In this document: one piece after another, positions 1-6,608 of the stretch
How positions within the stretch are numbered: position 1 is the stretch's first letter
How the letters are laid out: every line of letters starts with the position of its first letter
Assembly (NCBI GenBank): GCA_947565255.1
Contig: CANOFI010000095.1
Coordinates: 1 to 8,117, forward strand
Direction of reading: 5' to 3'
Length of the DNA: 8,117 nt
DNA from: an uncultured Lachnospiraceae bacterium
GTDB lineage: Bacteria > Bacillota > Clostridia > Lachnospirales > Lachnospiraceae
Made by a program: the position numbers and the translations under genes
Notes under the pieces: generated by a model
What the model was told of the DNA's origin: nothing
Databases searched by the model: none
The model's input: the letters and a program-made list of their open reading frames with translations, nothing else

Positions 1-145
1 TACCAAAAAACGAATTTCCAGCATATGACGGATGTACTGCATATAATACAATATGTTGTATGTAGCACCGCATATAGTATATGGAACTGTAAAATATTGC
101 TATATATAGTATAAAATCAAATTACAGATATGGAGGTATACACGC
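1..145 (+). promoter_or_regulatory. AT-rich upstream region of the sortase gene
   Basis: This stretch has no credible gene. It holds a TATAAT at 42-47 and TATAGT/TATAAA at 105-115 that could be -10 boxes, but neither has a convincing -35 box at 16-18 bp. A perfect 6-bp inverted repeat (ATACAA at 46-51, TTGTAT at 56-61, 4-base spacer) overlaps the end of the first -10 candidate and could bind a dimeric regulator. A clear ribosome binding site, GGAGG at 132-136, sits 9 bases before the sortase ATG at 146. The ribosome binding site is solid; the promoter and operator readings are weak. Confidence 0.35.
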
Positions 146-1048
146 ATGAGCGATAAAACAAATAAAGAAAAAGAATATGTTACATTATCCGAATACGCGG
201 CCGCGGCCGAAGCCGGTTCCACCACTTCATCTAAAAACAAAAACGGGAATAACCGGAAAAAACTGATTATCATTGCTGCCGCCTCTCTGGCCGTTCTTAT
301 TTTGATTACAGTTCTTATTTTTGTATTTGGAAAAAAGCCGGCCCCTAAGCCGAAACCGGCTCCCAAACCGACTCCGGCTCCGACAGCTACCCCTGCTCCG
401 ACTCCCACTCCGGAAGCAGTCAACATTCCGATTGATTTTGCAACTCTGCAGTGGCAGTATCCCGATGCCTATGCATGGATTCATATTCCGGATACCAATG
501 TGAGTTATCCCGTTTTCCAGCATCCGACCGACAATACTTATTATTTAGAGCGCAATATGGACGGCTCCGTCGGATATCCAGGCTGTATTTATACGGAGAA
601 TTTTAATACCAAAACATTTGAAGACCCGAATACCATTTTGTATGGCCACAATATGAAGGATGGAACCATGTTCAAACACCTTCACAAGTTTAAGGATTTA
701 GAATTTTTCAACAGCCACCGGACCATGTATATTTATACGCCTACACAGATTCTGGAATACCGTATTTTCGCGGCATATGTGACGGACAGCCGGCATCTGC
801 TGTTCTCTTATGATTACTCAAACCCTAACGTGTATACGGAATATCTGAACGAAATTATGATGAAAAAGGGAAATATTGACAAAGGCATGAATTTAAATTC
901 TGCCAATAAAATTATTACGATGCAGACCTGTACCGGCAACGACGATACCCGCTATCTCGTTCAGGCCGTCCTTTCGGACGTAAAAGGAGAGCCTGATATC
1001 ATTATACCAGACTCTCTCGTCACAACGGGTTCTGCCGTATCACAATAA
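146..1048 (+). CDS. Class B-type sortase, membrane-anchored transpeptidase
   Basis: 300 residues. The N terminus is cytoplasmic and basic (about 1-39). One membrane span follows at about 40-61, so this is a type II anchor. Residues 65-89 form a Lys/Pro/Ala/Thr-rich stalk of PAP/PTP repeats that could cross the cell wall. The sortase domain runs from about 95 to 285. The expected catalytic triad is visible: His168 in LYGHNM, Cys262 in TMQTCTGND and Arg269 in DTRYLVQ. Sortases cut a C-terminal sorting signal on secreted proteins and join it to the peptidoglycan cross-bridge or to pilin. The long TEN...FEDPNT segment before the His and the TxxTC context fit the class B-like group common in Clostridia. 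No protein with an LPxTG- or NPxTN-type sorting signal lies in the window, so the substrate is unknown and it may be a housekeeping or orphan sortase. The start is fixed by GGAGG 9 bases upstream. The gene appears monocistronic and ends at a strong terminator. Confidence 0.9.
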   Translation: MSDKTNKEKEYVTLSEYAAAAEAGSTTSSKNKNGNNRKKLIIIAAASLAVLILITVLIFVFGKKPAPKPKPAPKPTPAPTATPAPTPTPEAVNIPIDFATLQWQYPDAYAWIHIPDTNVSYPVFQHPTDNTYYLERNMDGSVGYPGCIYTENFNTKTFEDPNTILYGHNMKDGTMFKHLHKFKDLEFFNSHRTMYIYTPTQILEYRIFAAYVTDSRHLLFSYDYSNPNVYTEYLNEIMMKKGNIDKGMNLNSANKIITMQTCTGNDDTRYLVQAVLSDVKGEPDIIIPDSLVTTGSAVSQ

Positions 1049-1061
1049 GATTTTTATTTGC

Positions 1062-1102
1062 AAAATTGCCGGGAATAACCGTCTGTTATTCCCGGCAATT
1101 TT
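1062..1102. terminator. Bidirectional intrinsic terminator between convergent genes
   Basis: A perfect 17-bp stem (1062-1078 with 1086-1102) has a 7-base loop and a GC-rich centre (GCCGGG/CCCGGC). A T-rich run follows on the + strand (TTTTATTT, to 1108). On the minus strand the AATTTT arm leads into TTTTGCAAATAAAAATC. It starts 13 bases after the sortase stop and directly abuts the stop codon of the kinase gene. It can therefore end both the sortase transcript and the long minus-strand operon. Confidence 0.92.
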
Positions 1103-2599
1103 TTATTTCTGCTTCGTCAGCACTTTCGAAACTGCATCCTTCCAGCCTGCATATTTTTCCTGCGCTTCTGCGTCTCCCATCTTCTTTTCAAACCGGGTCC
1201 GCTCCATTCTTGCAAATACCTTTTCTTTTTCATACATTCCAATTGCCAGACCTGCCGCATACGCTGCACCGATGCCGGACAGTTCCTCTGCATCTGGCAC
1301 CTGCACCGGAATTCCCAGCATATCGCTCTGGAACTGCATCAGATATCCGTTTTTTGTCGGTCCTCCGTCCACGCGCAGTTCTTCTATTCTGATGCCTGCG
1401 TCCTCGCTCATCACCCTGACTATATCGGTTATCTGGTATGCGATGCAGTCAAGCGCCGCTTTGACCAGCTCCGCTTTTTTTGTTGTCCGCGTCATACCGC
1501 AGATCATTCCGGCCGCACTGCTGTCCCAGTAAGGCGCGCCTAACCCGGTAAATGCCGGAACAAGATAGGTTCTGTCTGCAGGATTTGCAGATTCTGCCAG
1601 CTTTTGCGTCTCCTTTGCCGACTCTATGAGCTGTAAATCCTTCTGAATCCAGCTGATCACGGCACCCGTATAATTGATATTGCCTTCCAGTACATAACTG
1701 ACTTTTCCGTCCATTCCCCATGCAAGAGAAGTCACGACCCCTTTGTCGCTGAATACCGGCTTCGCGCCAATGTTCATCATAACAGAGGAACCCGTACCGT
1801 AGGTGCACTTAATCATGCCTTCCTCCAGGCAGCCCTGCCCGAACAGGGCGCCATGGGAATCTCCGAGCACTCCGTGAATCGGAATCGGTGTATCCAGATA
1901 CCCGTCAAAATCCGTTTCACCAAAAAGCGAATTGGAATCGCACACACTGGCAAGGTTGGCCGTGTCAATTCCAAACAGTGCACAGACCTCTTTGTCCCAC
2001 GTAAGGTTTCTCACATCAAACATCTGTGTCCTCGATGCATTGGAGTAATCTGTCTTGTACATTTTTCCGCCTGTCAGCTTATACACAAGATAGCTGTCCA
2101 CCGTTCCGTGACAGATTTTGTTCATCCGGGCCAGCTCACCTGCACCCTCCACATTTTCCAGCACCCAAGCAATTTTGGCCGCCGAAAAATAAGGAGACAG
2201 CTGAATGCCCGTATGCTCCTGTACCAGCTTTGCCGCGCCTGTGTTGTCTCTGGCAATCCTCTGACAAATCGACGCTCCCCGGGCACACTGCCAGACAATG
2301 GCATTGTACACCGGCTCTCCGGTCTCTTTATTCCACACAACGGCCGTCTCCCTCTGGTTGCTGATGCCCAGTCCGGCAATGTCCTCTTTGTCAATTCCGG
2401 CTTTTTGTATTACATTTTTCACAACCTGCAGCGTATTTTTATAAATTTCATCCGGGTTATGCTCTACCCACCCTTTTTCGTTCACAATCTGCTCGTGCGG
2501 CAAATCTGCGCGGCAGATTAAATCTCCTTCGCTGTTAAAAAGCAGGGCTTTTGTCCCCTGTGTGCTCTGGTCAATTCCAAGCATATATGTTTTCGCCAT
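1103..2599 (-). CDS. GlpK-like FGGY-family carbohydrate kinase
   Basis: 498 residues, full length for glycerol-kinase-type FGGY kinases, which transfer phosphate from ATP to a polyol or ketose hydroxyl. Motifs: N-terminal phosphate loop DQSTQGTKA (10-18), NQRE (81-84), IVWQC (101-105), FGGY signature 1 around YFSAAKIAWVL (137-147), catalytic Asp247 in GDSHGALFGQ, YGTGS (267-271), PAFTGLGAPYWD (348-359), signature 2 (364-384) and RVDGG (409-413). Relative to E. coli GlpK, as I recall its structure, Arg83, Glu84, Trp103, Tyr135 and Asp245 have counterparts, but Gln246 and Phe270 are replaced by Ser248 and Ser272. The loop holding the HPr-phosphorylated His in Gram-positive GlpK has no His here (FDGYLDTP, 231-238). 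The ATG at 2599 is chosen over an in-frame ATG at 2638 because AAGGAGGA lies 5 bases upstream of it and homology starts at MAKTYMLGID. It is the last operon gene. An automatic pipeline would call it glpK; given its neighbours, a ketose such as apulose is a better guess. Confidence 0.9.
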   Translation of the reverse strand: MAKTYMLGIDQSTQGTKALLFNSEGDLICRADLPHEQIVNEKGWVEHNPDEIYKNTLQVVKNVIQKAGIDKEDIAGLGISNQRETAVVWNKETGEPVYNAIVWQCARGASICQRIARDNTGAAKLVQEHTGIQLSPYFSAAKIAWVLENVEGAGELARMNKICHGTVDSYLVYKLTGGKMYKTDYSNASRTQMFDVRNLTWDKEVCALFGIDTANLASVCDSNSLFGETDFDGYLDTPIPIHGVLGDSHGALFGQGCLEEGMIKCTYGTGSSVMMNIGAKPVFSDKGVVTSLAWGMDGKVSYVLEGNINYTGAVISWIQKDLQLIESAKETQKLAESANPADRTYLVPAFTGLGAPYWDSSAAGMICGMTRTTKKAELVKAALDCIAYQITDIVRVMSEDAGIRIEELRVDGGPTKNGYLMQFQSDMLGIPVQVPDAEELSGIGAAYAAGLAIGMYEKEKVFARMERTRFEKKMGDAEAQEKYAGWKDAVSKVLTKQK

Positions 2600-2653
2600 T
2601 TTCTTCCTCCTTATTCTCCATTGGCGCCACCAGCCCAAAACCGGCCTGCCGGC

Positions 2654-3157
2654 CTATTGCGGATGCCGAATCTCCATTTCCAGACATTTCCAGTCCTCAT
2701 CTCCTATGCGGTACCATTCCACAGCACCGGTCTCATGAAACCCTGCAGACCGGTAACAGCGGTGTGCAGGCTCATTGTTCTCAAATACGCCAAGCGTCAC
2801 CTTTTCCACCATCAAAATTTCAAATGCATATTTTAACGCCAGCAAAAGCATATTTTTTCCATATCCCCTGCCCCTTTTTGCATCATCCACAATAATAAAT
2901 CCAAAACGCAGAATTTTTTTGTCTTCATCCAAAAACCGCATAATCAGGTGTCCGGCCGCTCCGTCGTCCTCAAATGCAGTCATCGCAAAAAAACAGTCCG
3001 AAAATGCATATTTGTCATATTCTGCATTGATATCCTCTGCACAAATCGGGTATCTGTCGTATCTGCCGGCAGACCACTTCCAGAAGGACGTCTCATCCCG
3101 AATCCATCCCACAATCTTTTCTGCATCACAGCTCTTATACGGTCTCAGTCTCAACAT
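2654..3157 (-). CDS. GNAT-family N-acetyltransferase (RimJ/RimL-like)
   Basis: 167 residues, normal for a single-domain GNAT enzyme, which moves an acetyl group from acetyl-CoA to an amine. The acetyl-CoA pyrophosphate loop is clear: RGRGYGKNML at 95-104 (R-x-x-G-x-G), after the beta-4 strand ILRFGFIIV (82-90). The C-terminal part has the usual ENNEPAHRCYRSAGF pattern (126-140), including the conserved Asn, the Tyr and the Gly-Phe. The N-terminal LRLRPYKSCDAEKIVGWI (2-19) is typical of RimL-like members. The acceptor cannot be told from sequence. The gene lies within the sugar operon, 78 bases after the transketolase C half and 54 bases before the kinase, with a GGGGTGA-type ribosome binding site just upstream. 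No terminator or promoter is evident in either gap, so it is probably co-transcribed. A role in sugar use is not obvious; it may act on an amino sugar, an amine metabolite or a protein. Confidence 0.85.
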   Translation of the reverse strand: MLRLRPYKSCDAEKIVGWIRDETSFWKWSAGRYDRYPICAEDINAEYDKYAFSDCFFAMTAFEDDGAAGHLIMRFLDEDKKILRFGFIIVDDAKRGRGYGKNMLLLALKYAFEILMVEKVTLGVFENNEPAHRCYRSAGFHETGAVEWYRIGDEDWKCLEMEIRHPQ

Positions 3158-3235
3158 AAAATCACCCCAAACAGCCCCGCATTCATAAATCTTCTGCCTG
3201 CTGTGTTATCACTTTCCATTCATATGGGCGCAGGC

Positions 3236-4171
3236 TTACTCCTGCACCAGTCCTGCAGCCGTCTTTGCAATTCCTTCGGCATTCAGGCCATAATAATCAA
3301 ATACTTCTTTCGACGTACCTGTAATGACCGGCGCATCCGGCAGCGCCAGATTAACCACCTTTTTCGGACACTCGCTTCCGACAACCTGGCTGACCATGGA
3401 ACCAAGGCCGCCAAACGGCGCGTGCTCCTCCACTGTTACAACCGCCTTTGCATTTGCCGCCGCTTTGACCACCGCCTCTTTGTCCAGAGGCTTTACGCAG
3501 TACATATCGAGTACAGTCGCCGAAATGCCCTGCTCTTTTAACAGACCGGCCGCATCAAATGCGGGTTTCACCATCTCGCCGCAGGCAACAATGGCAACAT
3601 CCGTTCCTTCACATAAAACCGTTGCCCTGTCCATCACAAACGGGCAGTCTTCCTCCGTATAAATATCCTCCACCGGATTGCGTCCTACACGGATATAAGC
3701 CGGCTTTTCGTCCTTTAACAATGCCTCAATCAGCTTTTTGGTCTGATGCCGGTCACTCGGAAGATACACACGCATGTTCGGAATCGCAGACATTGCCGCA
3801 ATATCCTGTGCAGAATGATGGCTCATGCCGAGCGCGCCATAGCTTATGCCTCCGCTGATGCCGATCAGCGTTACATTCGTATTGGAATACGCACAATCCA
3901 CCTTCGCCTGCTCATAACTTCTCGTTGACAAAAAGCAGGCCGGTGAAGCAGCAAACGGCTTCTTTCCGCATTTTGCAAGTCCGGCTGAAATACTCACCAG
4001 ATTCTGTTCTGCAATGCCGACCTCCACAAAATGATCCGGATATGTATCTGCAAACGGAGTCATAGATGCGCTTCCTCTGGAATCACTGCACAATACCACG
4101 ATATCTTTATCCGTCTTTACGTTTTCCATCAATACCTCGCAAATAGCCTGTCTGTTTGGAATTTTATTCAT
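3236..4171 (-). CDS. Transketolase, C-terminal (pyrimidine-binding) subunit
   Basis: 311 residues, matching the C-terminal half of transketolase: the pyrimidine-binding domain (about 5-165) plus the transketolase C-terminal domain (about 185-305). The glutamate that activates thiamine diphosphate is Glu55 in VGIAEQN (51-57). The GMSHHSAQDIA stretch (115-125) and RVGRNP (161-166) are typical of this half, as is VEEHAPFGGLGS (247-258). With the N-terminal subunit it should form an enzyme that moves a two-carbon ketol unit from a ketose phosphate to an aldose phosphate. The start is set at 4171, not the in-frame ATG at 4195, because GGGAGG lies 9 bases upstream of it and homology begins at MNKIPNRQ. 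This ATG overlaps the stop of the N-terminal gene by 8 bases (ATGAATAA), which suggests translational coupling and equal subunit supply. AptB of the apulose 4-phosphate transketolase is one possible role; a general pentose-phosphate transketolase is the other. Confidence 0.93.
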   Translation of the reverse strand: MNKIPNRQAICEVLMENVKTDKDIVVLCSDSRGSASMTPFADTYPDHFVEVGIAEQNLVSISAGLAKCGKKPFAASPACFLSTRSYEQAKVDCAYSNTNVTLIGISGGISYGALGMSHHSAQDIAAMSAIPNMRVYLPSDRHQTKKLIEALLKDEKPAYIRVGRNPVEDIYTEEDCPFVMDRATVLCEGTDVAIVACGEMVKPAFDAAGLLKEQGISATVLDMYCVKPLDKEAVVKAAANAKAVVTVEEHAPFGGLGSMVSQVVGSECPKKVVNLALPDAPVITGTSKEVFDYYGLNAEGIAKTAAGLVQE

Positions 4172-4994
4172 GTAAAGCAGCCTCCCTTCTTGCATCTAAA
4201 TCCGCCATAATCTGCGCATATTCTTCCTCCGACGGAACGTGGTGGTGCCAGCCTGCCTTGTTTTCCATGACAGGGGAACCAAAGCCCTTCGTTGTGTTAG
4301 CCAGAACTAACGTCGGCTTTCCCTTCGTCGCTTTTGCCTCATTGAAGGCTGCATCCAGCTCATCAATCTCATTTCCGTTCACAGAAATCACATGCCATCC
4401 AAAGCTTTTCCACCGCTCCTCCTGGGAATCATGAGCCATGACGTCCTCTGTACAGCCGCTTATCTGCAACCGGTTCCGGTCAATGACCGCGCACAGGTTA
4501 TCTAACTTATAATGTCCGGCTGCCATCGCGCCTTCCCACACCGAACCCTCTGCCAGCTCGCCGTCTCCCATAACCGTATAAACACGGTAATCTCTTTTAT
4601 CCATTTTACCGGCCAGCGCCATTCCGATACAAACAGGCAGACCATGTCCCAGTGAACCTGAATTCATCTCAATTCCGGGAAGCTTGTTATTCGGATGTCC
4701 AATGTATTTGGAGCCGAATTTTGAAAACTTCTCAATCACCTCTTCTATCGGGAAAAATCCTTTTGCTGCCAGAACCGCATAATATGCCTCTACAGAATGC
4801 CCTTTGCTCAGGACAAACCTGTCTCTGTCCGGGTCGTCCATATTATCCGGACTGATATTCATCTGCCTGAAATACAGGGTAACCAGCGTATCCATTACAC
4901 TCATATCCCCGCCTATATGGCCGCCTTTGCCTTCCTTAATCATTCTCACTACATTTTTCCGCAGTTCAAATGATAATGCTTTTAAATTCTCCAT
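4164..4994 (-). CDS. Transketolase, N-terminal (thiamine diphosphate-binding) subunit
   Basis: 276 residues, the usual length of the N-terminal half in split bacterial transketolases. Visible family motifs are GKGGHIGGDMS (22-32), SKGHS (63-67), NSGSLGHGL (111-119), and the thiamine diphosphate/metal motif beginning GDGELAEGSVWE (143-154) and ending at Asn174 in DRNRLQ. It binds the diphosphate end of the cofactor and Mg2+, and needs the next gene's product for the pyrimidine-binding half. Start: ATG at 4994 with AAGGAAGG just upstream. It lies 45 bases after the isomerase gene and overlaps the C-terminal gene. Split transketolases are common in Clostridia and Archaea, so the split is not itself unusual. 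Its position between a sugar isomerase and a sugar kinase suggests a dedicated catabolic enzyme (AptA-like) rather than the housekeeping copy. Confidence 0.93.
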   Translation of the reverse strand: MENLKALSFELRKNVVRMIKEGKGGHIGGDMSVMDTLVTLYFRQMNISPDNMDDPDRDRFVLSKGHSVEAYYAVLAAKGFFPIEEVIEKFSKFGSKYIGHPNNKLPGIEMNSGSLGHGLPVCIGMALAGKMDKRDYRVYTVMGDGELAEGSVWEGAMAAGHYKLDNLCAVIDRNRLQISGCTEDVMAHDSQEERWKSFGWHVISVNGNEIDELDAAFNEAKATKGKPTLVLANTTKGFGSPVMENKAGWHHHVPSEEEYAQIMADLDARREAALHE

Positions 4995-5039
4995 TGTTTC
5001 CTTCCTTTCATCGCGCTCACAGTATCCTTATATTCTCTT

Positions 5040-6449
5040 TTACTCACCGCGGATATAAGCCTTAACCTCTTCCTCAATCGGGTCATATAAATCCGGAGCA
5101 ACTCCTATATACTTACATGCCTCATACAAAACCGGGACAACATCTTTATGAATGCCTACACAGTGATGAATATACGGTCCGCACACAAGTTTATCTTCCA
5201 GTCTCTTTAAATTGGCAACCTCAACCCAAACATACGTTCCTTTTGTGTAAGGTCCGTCAATTCCTTTTGCATTGCCGAGCAGCAGAGAATATTCCCCATT
5301 GTCCCCGTCGAACCGTGCCAGAGTCATGTCCCCATGCTTTGCAAGCGCTGCAACAGAACCGGGATAATCGAATACCAACGGCTTTTCAATCGTTGGCTTC
5401 TCCTGTGCAACGGAAATTGGCCATGGTCCGCAGTGCTGCAAAAGCTCGCCGTTTTCATTGTCGGGATGCCGTACCGTCCAGTCCGCAAAGAAGGAACGGG
5501 TATCGTCAAGCGTTGCAGCCTCCACCATGACAGCCGTAATCGCGCCGTGGATATCGGTCTCGCACACCACCGGAATCCCCTCTTCATTCATAAGAGAATT
5601 GGCCGCACACGGCATAATTCCAAGTTCTCCCTGCAGGGCATTCCAGCACTGGATCGCCACTGCATTGCAGCCGTACTTTTCTGTCAGCCTCTTCATGGCA
5701 ACCTTCAGGGCAGCGACATTTTCCAGAACCTTATCCGGGTCGCCCTGTACATTCACACACATATTATCCCTGCAATACTGTACCACACTGGCAACCTCCA
5801 CTCCCTCTTCCTTTGCCTTTTTCACTTCCTCTGTCAGTTCCGGCATCGGAATTGGGGCCAGCTGGATATTAAACTTTTCAAGCAGCTCTCCTTCATTGCA
5901 CATCGTGGACCAGAAATCAAACGGCCTCGGAGCAATCTGAAGGATTCTTGTATTCCGGAATACCTTCACCACATTACATACCGCTAAAAAGTCCCTGATT
6001 CCCCTTTCAAATTCCGGGTCATCCAGACGGCAGTTTGTCATATATGTAAACGGCACGCGAAATCTTCTAAGCACCTTTCCCGTTGCAAACAATCCGCACT
6101 GGCTGTCGCGAAGGCGGATTCCATTCTCATCGGGCCGCTCGTCACGTGGCCCCCACAATAACACCGGAACATCCAGCTCCTTTGCAAGCCGTGCAACCTC
6201 ATACTCCGTTCCAAAATTGCAGTGCGGGAAAAATAACCCGTCCACACCCTCTGCCTTAAATTTGGCAGCAATCTTTATGCGTTCCGCATCGTCATATAAT
6301 AAACCTTCTTCATTAATATCCGTGATATCGACAAAATCAACACCCAGCTTTTTTAACTTGTCCCGCGTCAGATTGCTGTACTTAATCGCATCGGGCGCGC
6401 TGAAAATACTTCTTCTTGTTGGTGCGAATCCAATTTTAATTTTTTTCAT
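5040..6449 (-). CDS. L-fucose/L-arabinose isomerase-family protein
   Basis: 469 residues, in the range of the shorter COG2407-type members of the fucose isomerase fold (E. coli FucI is longer, about 590). These enzymes interconvert an aldose and a ketose with a divalent metal, usually Mn2+. The N-terminal Rossmann-like part shows DGLFFPHCNFGTEYEVARLA (70-89) and PVLLWGPRDE (95-104). Glu275 (in GELG) and Asp299 (in CETDIHG) are 24 residues apart, the same spacing as the FucI metal ligands Glu337 and Asp361. The third ligand, a C-terminal His, may be in GPYIHHCVGIH (424-434). Start: ATG at 6449, with GGAGGAG 5 bases upstream. It is the first gene of the operon and carries its promoter and putative operator. 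The substrate is not readable from sequence; fucose is doubtful because no fuculose kinase or aldolase follows. An aldopentose or branched pentose (D-apiose) feeding the kinase and transketolase fits better. Confidence 0.85.
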   Translation of the reverse strand: MKKIKIGFAPTRRSIFSAPDAIKYSNLTRDKLKKLGVDFVDITDINEEGLLYDDAERIKIAAKFKAEGVDGLFFPHCNFGTEYEVARLAKELDVPVLLWGPRDERPDENGIRLRDSQCGLFATGKVLRRFRVPFTYMTNCRLDDPEFERGIRDFLAVCNVVKVFRNTRILQIAPRPFDFWSTMCNEGELLEKFNIQLAPIPMPELTEEVKKAKEEGVEVASVVQYCRDNMCVNVQGDPDKVLENVAALKVAMKRLTEKYGCNAVAIQCWNALQGELGIMPCAANSLMNEEGIPVVCETDIHGAITAVMVEAATLDDTRSFFADWTVRHPDNENGELLQHCGPWPISVAQEKPTIEKPLVFDYPGSVAALAKHGDMTLARFDGDNGEYSLLLGNAKGIDGPYTKGTYVWVEVANLKRLEDKLVCGPYIHHCVGIHKDVVPVLYEACKYIGVAPDLYDPIEEEVKAYIRGE

Positions 6450-6454
6450 ACTTG

Positions 6455-6461
6455 CTCCTCC
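6455..6461 (-). promoter_or_regulatory. Ribosome binding site of the operon's first gene
   Basis: GGAGGAG on the minus strand lies 5 bases before the ATG at 6449. It is a near-perfect Shine-Dalgarno sequence and fixes the start of the isomerase-family gene. It lies only 12 bases downstream (in transcript sense) of the inverted repeat at 6474-6491, so a bound protein or a folded leader could affect access to it. Confidence 0.85.
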
Positions 6462-6473
6462 AGATTTTTATTT

Positions 6474-6491
6474 AGTTAGTTTATACTAACT
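6474..6491. promoter_or_regulatory. Perfect inverted repeat, putative repressor operator
   Basis: AGTTAGT-TTAT-ACTAACT is a perfect 7-bp inverted repeat with a 4-base spacer. It lies in the transcribed leader about 85-100 nt downstream of the predicted start of transcription and just upstream of the first ribosome binding site. The AT-rich stem with no following T run makes a terminator unlikely. The TTAG/CTAA flavour is loosely like xyl operators bound by ROK-family (XylR-type) repressors, but no regulator gene is in the window to pair with it. An operator acting as a roadblock is the best reading. Confidence 0.5.
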
Positions 6492-6519
6492 TTTATTTCG
6501 GCAACTCATTTTTCTTTCC

Positions 6520-6555
6520 GGCAGCACCCCGCTGCAACGCTGTCAGACTGCTGCC
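6520..6555 (-). other. GC-rich hairpin in the operon leader
   Basis: In the predicted leader RNA, GGCAGCA (6555-6549) can pair perfectly with UGCUGCC (6526-6520) across a 22-base loop that is itself G-rich. An A/G-rich stretch follows, not a U run, so it is not an intrinsic terminator. It may stabilise the 5' end or be part of a regulatory fold. I do not recognise a known riboswitch here. Confidence 0.35.
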
Positions 6556-6580
6556 TGCAGAAATAAATCCCACCACTTTT

Positions 6581-6608
6581 ATTATAAATTATTCACAGAA
6601 AATTTCAA
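6581..6608 (-). promoter_or_regulatory. Predicted sigma-A promoter of the isomerase-transketolase-kinase operon
   Basis: On the minus strand, TTGAAA (-35, at 6608-6603) and TATAAT (-10, at 6586-6581) are separated by 16 bp. The -10 is a full consensus and the -35 is one of the stronger variants. Transcription would start near 6574, giving a leader of about 125 nt. It is the only convincing promoter in the intergenic region between the dockerin gene and the isomerase gene, and it lies just downstream of the dockerin gene's terminator. Confidence 0.7.

Noticed and set aside
100..426. Minus-strand open frame rich in Gly, Val and Ala opposite the sortase stalk
   Set aside because: It is the antisense reading of the repetitive Pro/Lys/Ala codons of the sortase stalk, with no ribosome binding site or domain.
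1853..2521. 222-residue + strand open frame opposite the kinase gene
   Set aside because: It lies wholly within the kinase gene on the opposite strand; its sequence is rich in Cys, His and Arg and resembles no protein family.
2635..2656. GC-rich CCGGC/GCCGG inverted repeat between the acetyltransferase and kinase genes
   Set aside because: The stem is only 5 bp with a 2-base loop and no T run follows, so it does not qualify as a terminator.
5334..5987. 217-residue + strand open frame opposite the isomerase gene
   Set aside because: It is a shadow of a well-supported gene, has no ribosome binding site and shows no recognisable domain.
6534..6547. Possible catabolite-repression (cre) site in the operon leader
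   Set aside because: The TGACAGCGTTGCAG stretch on the minus strand has the central CG but at least four mismatches to the usual cre pattern.
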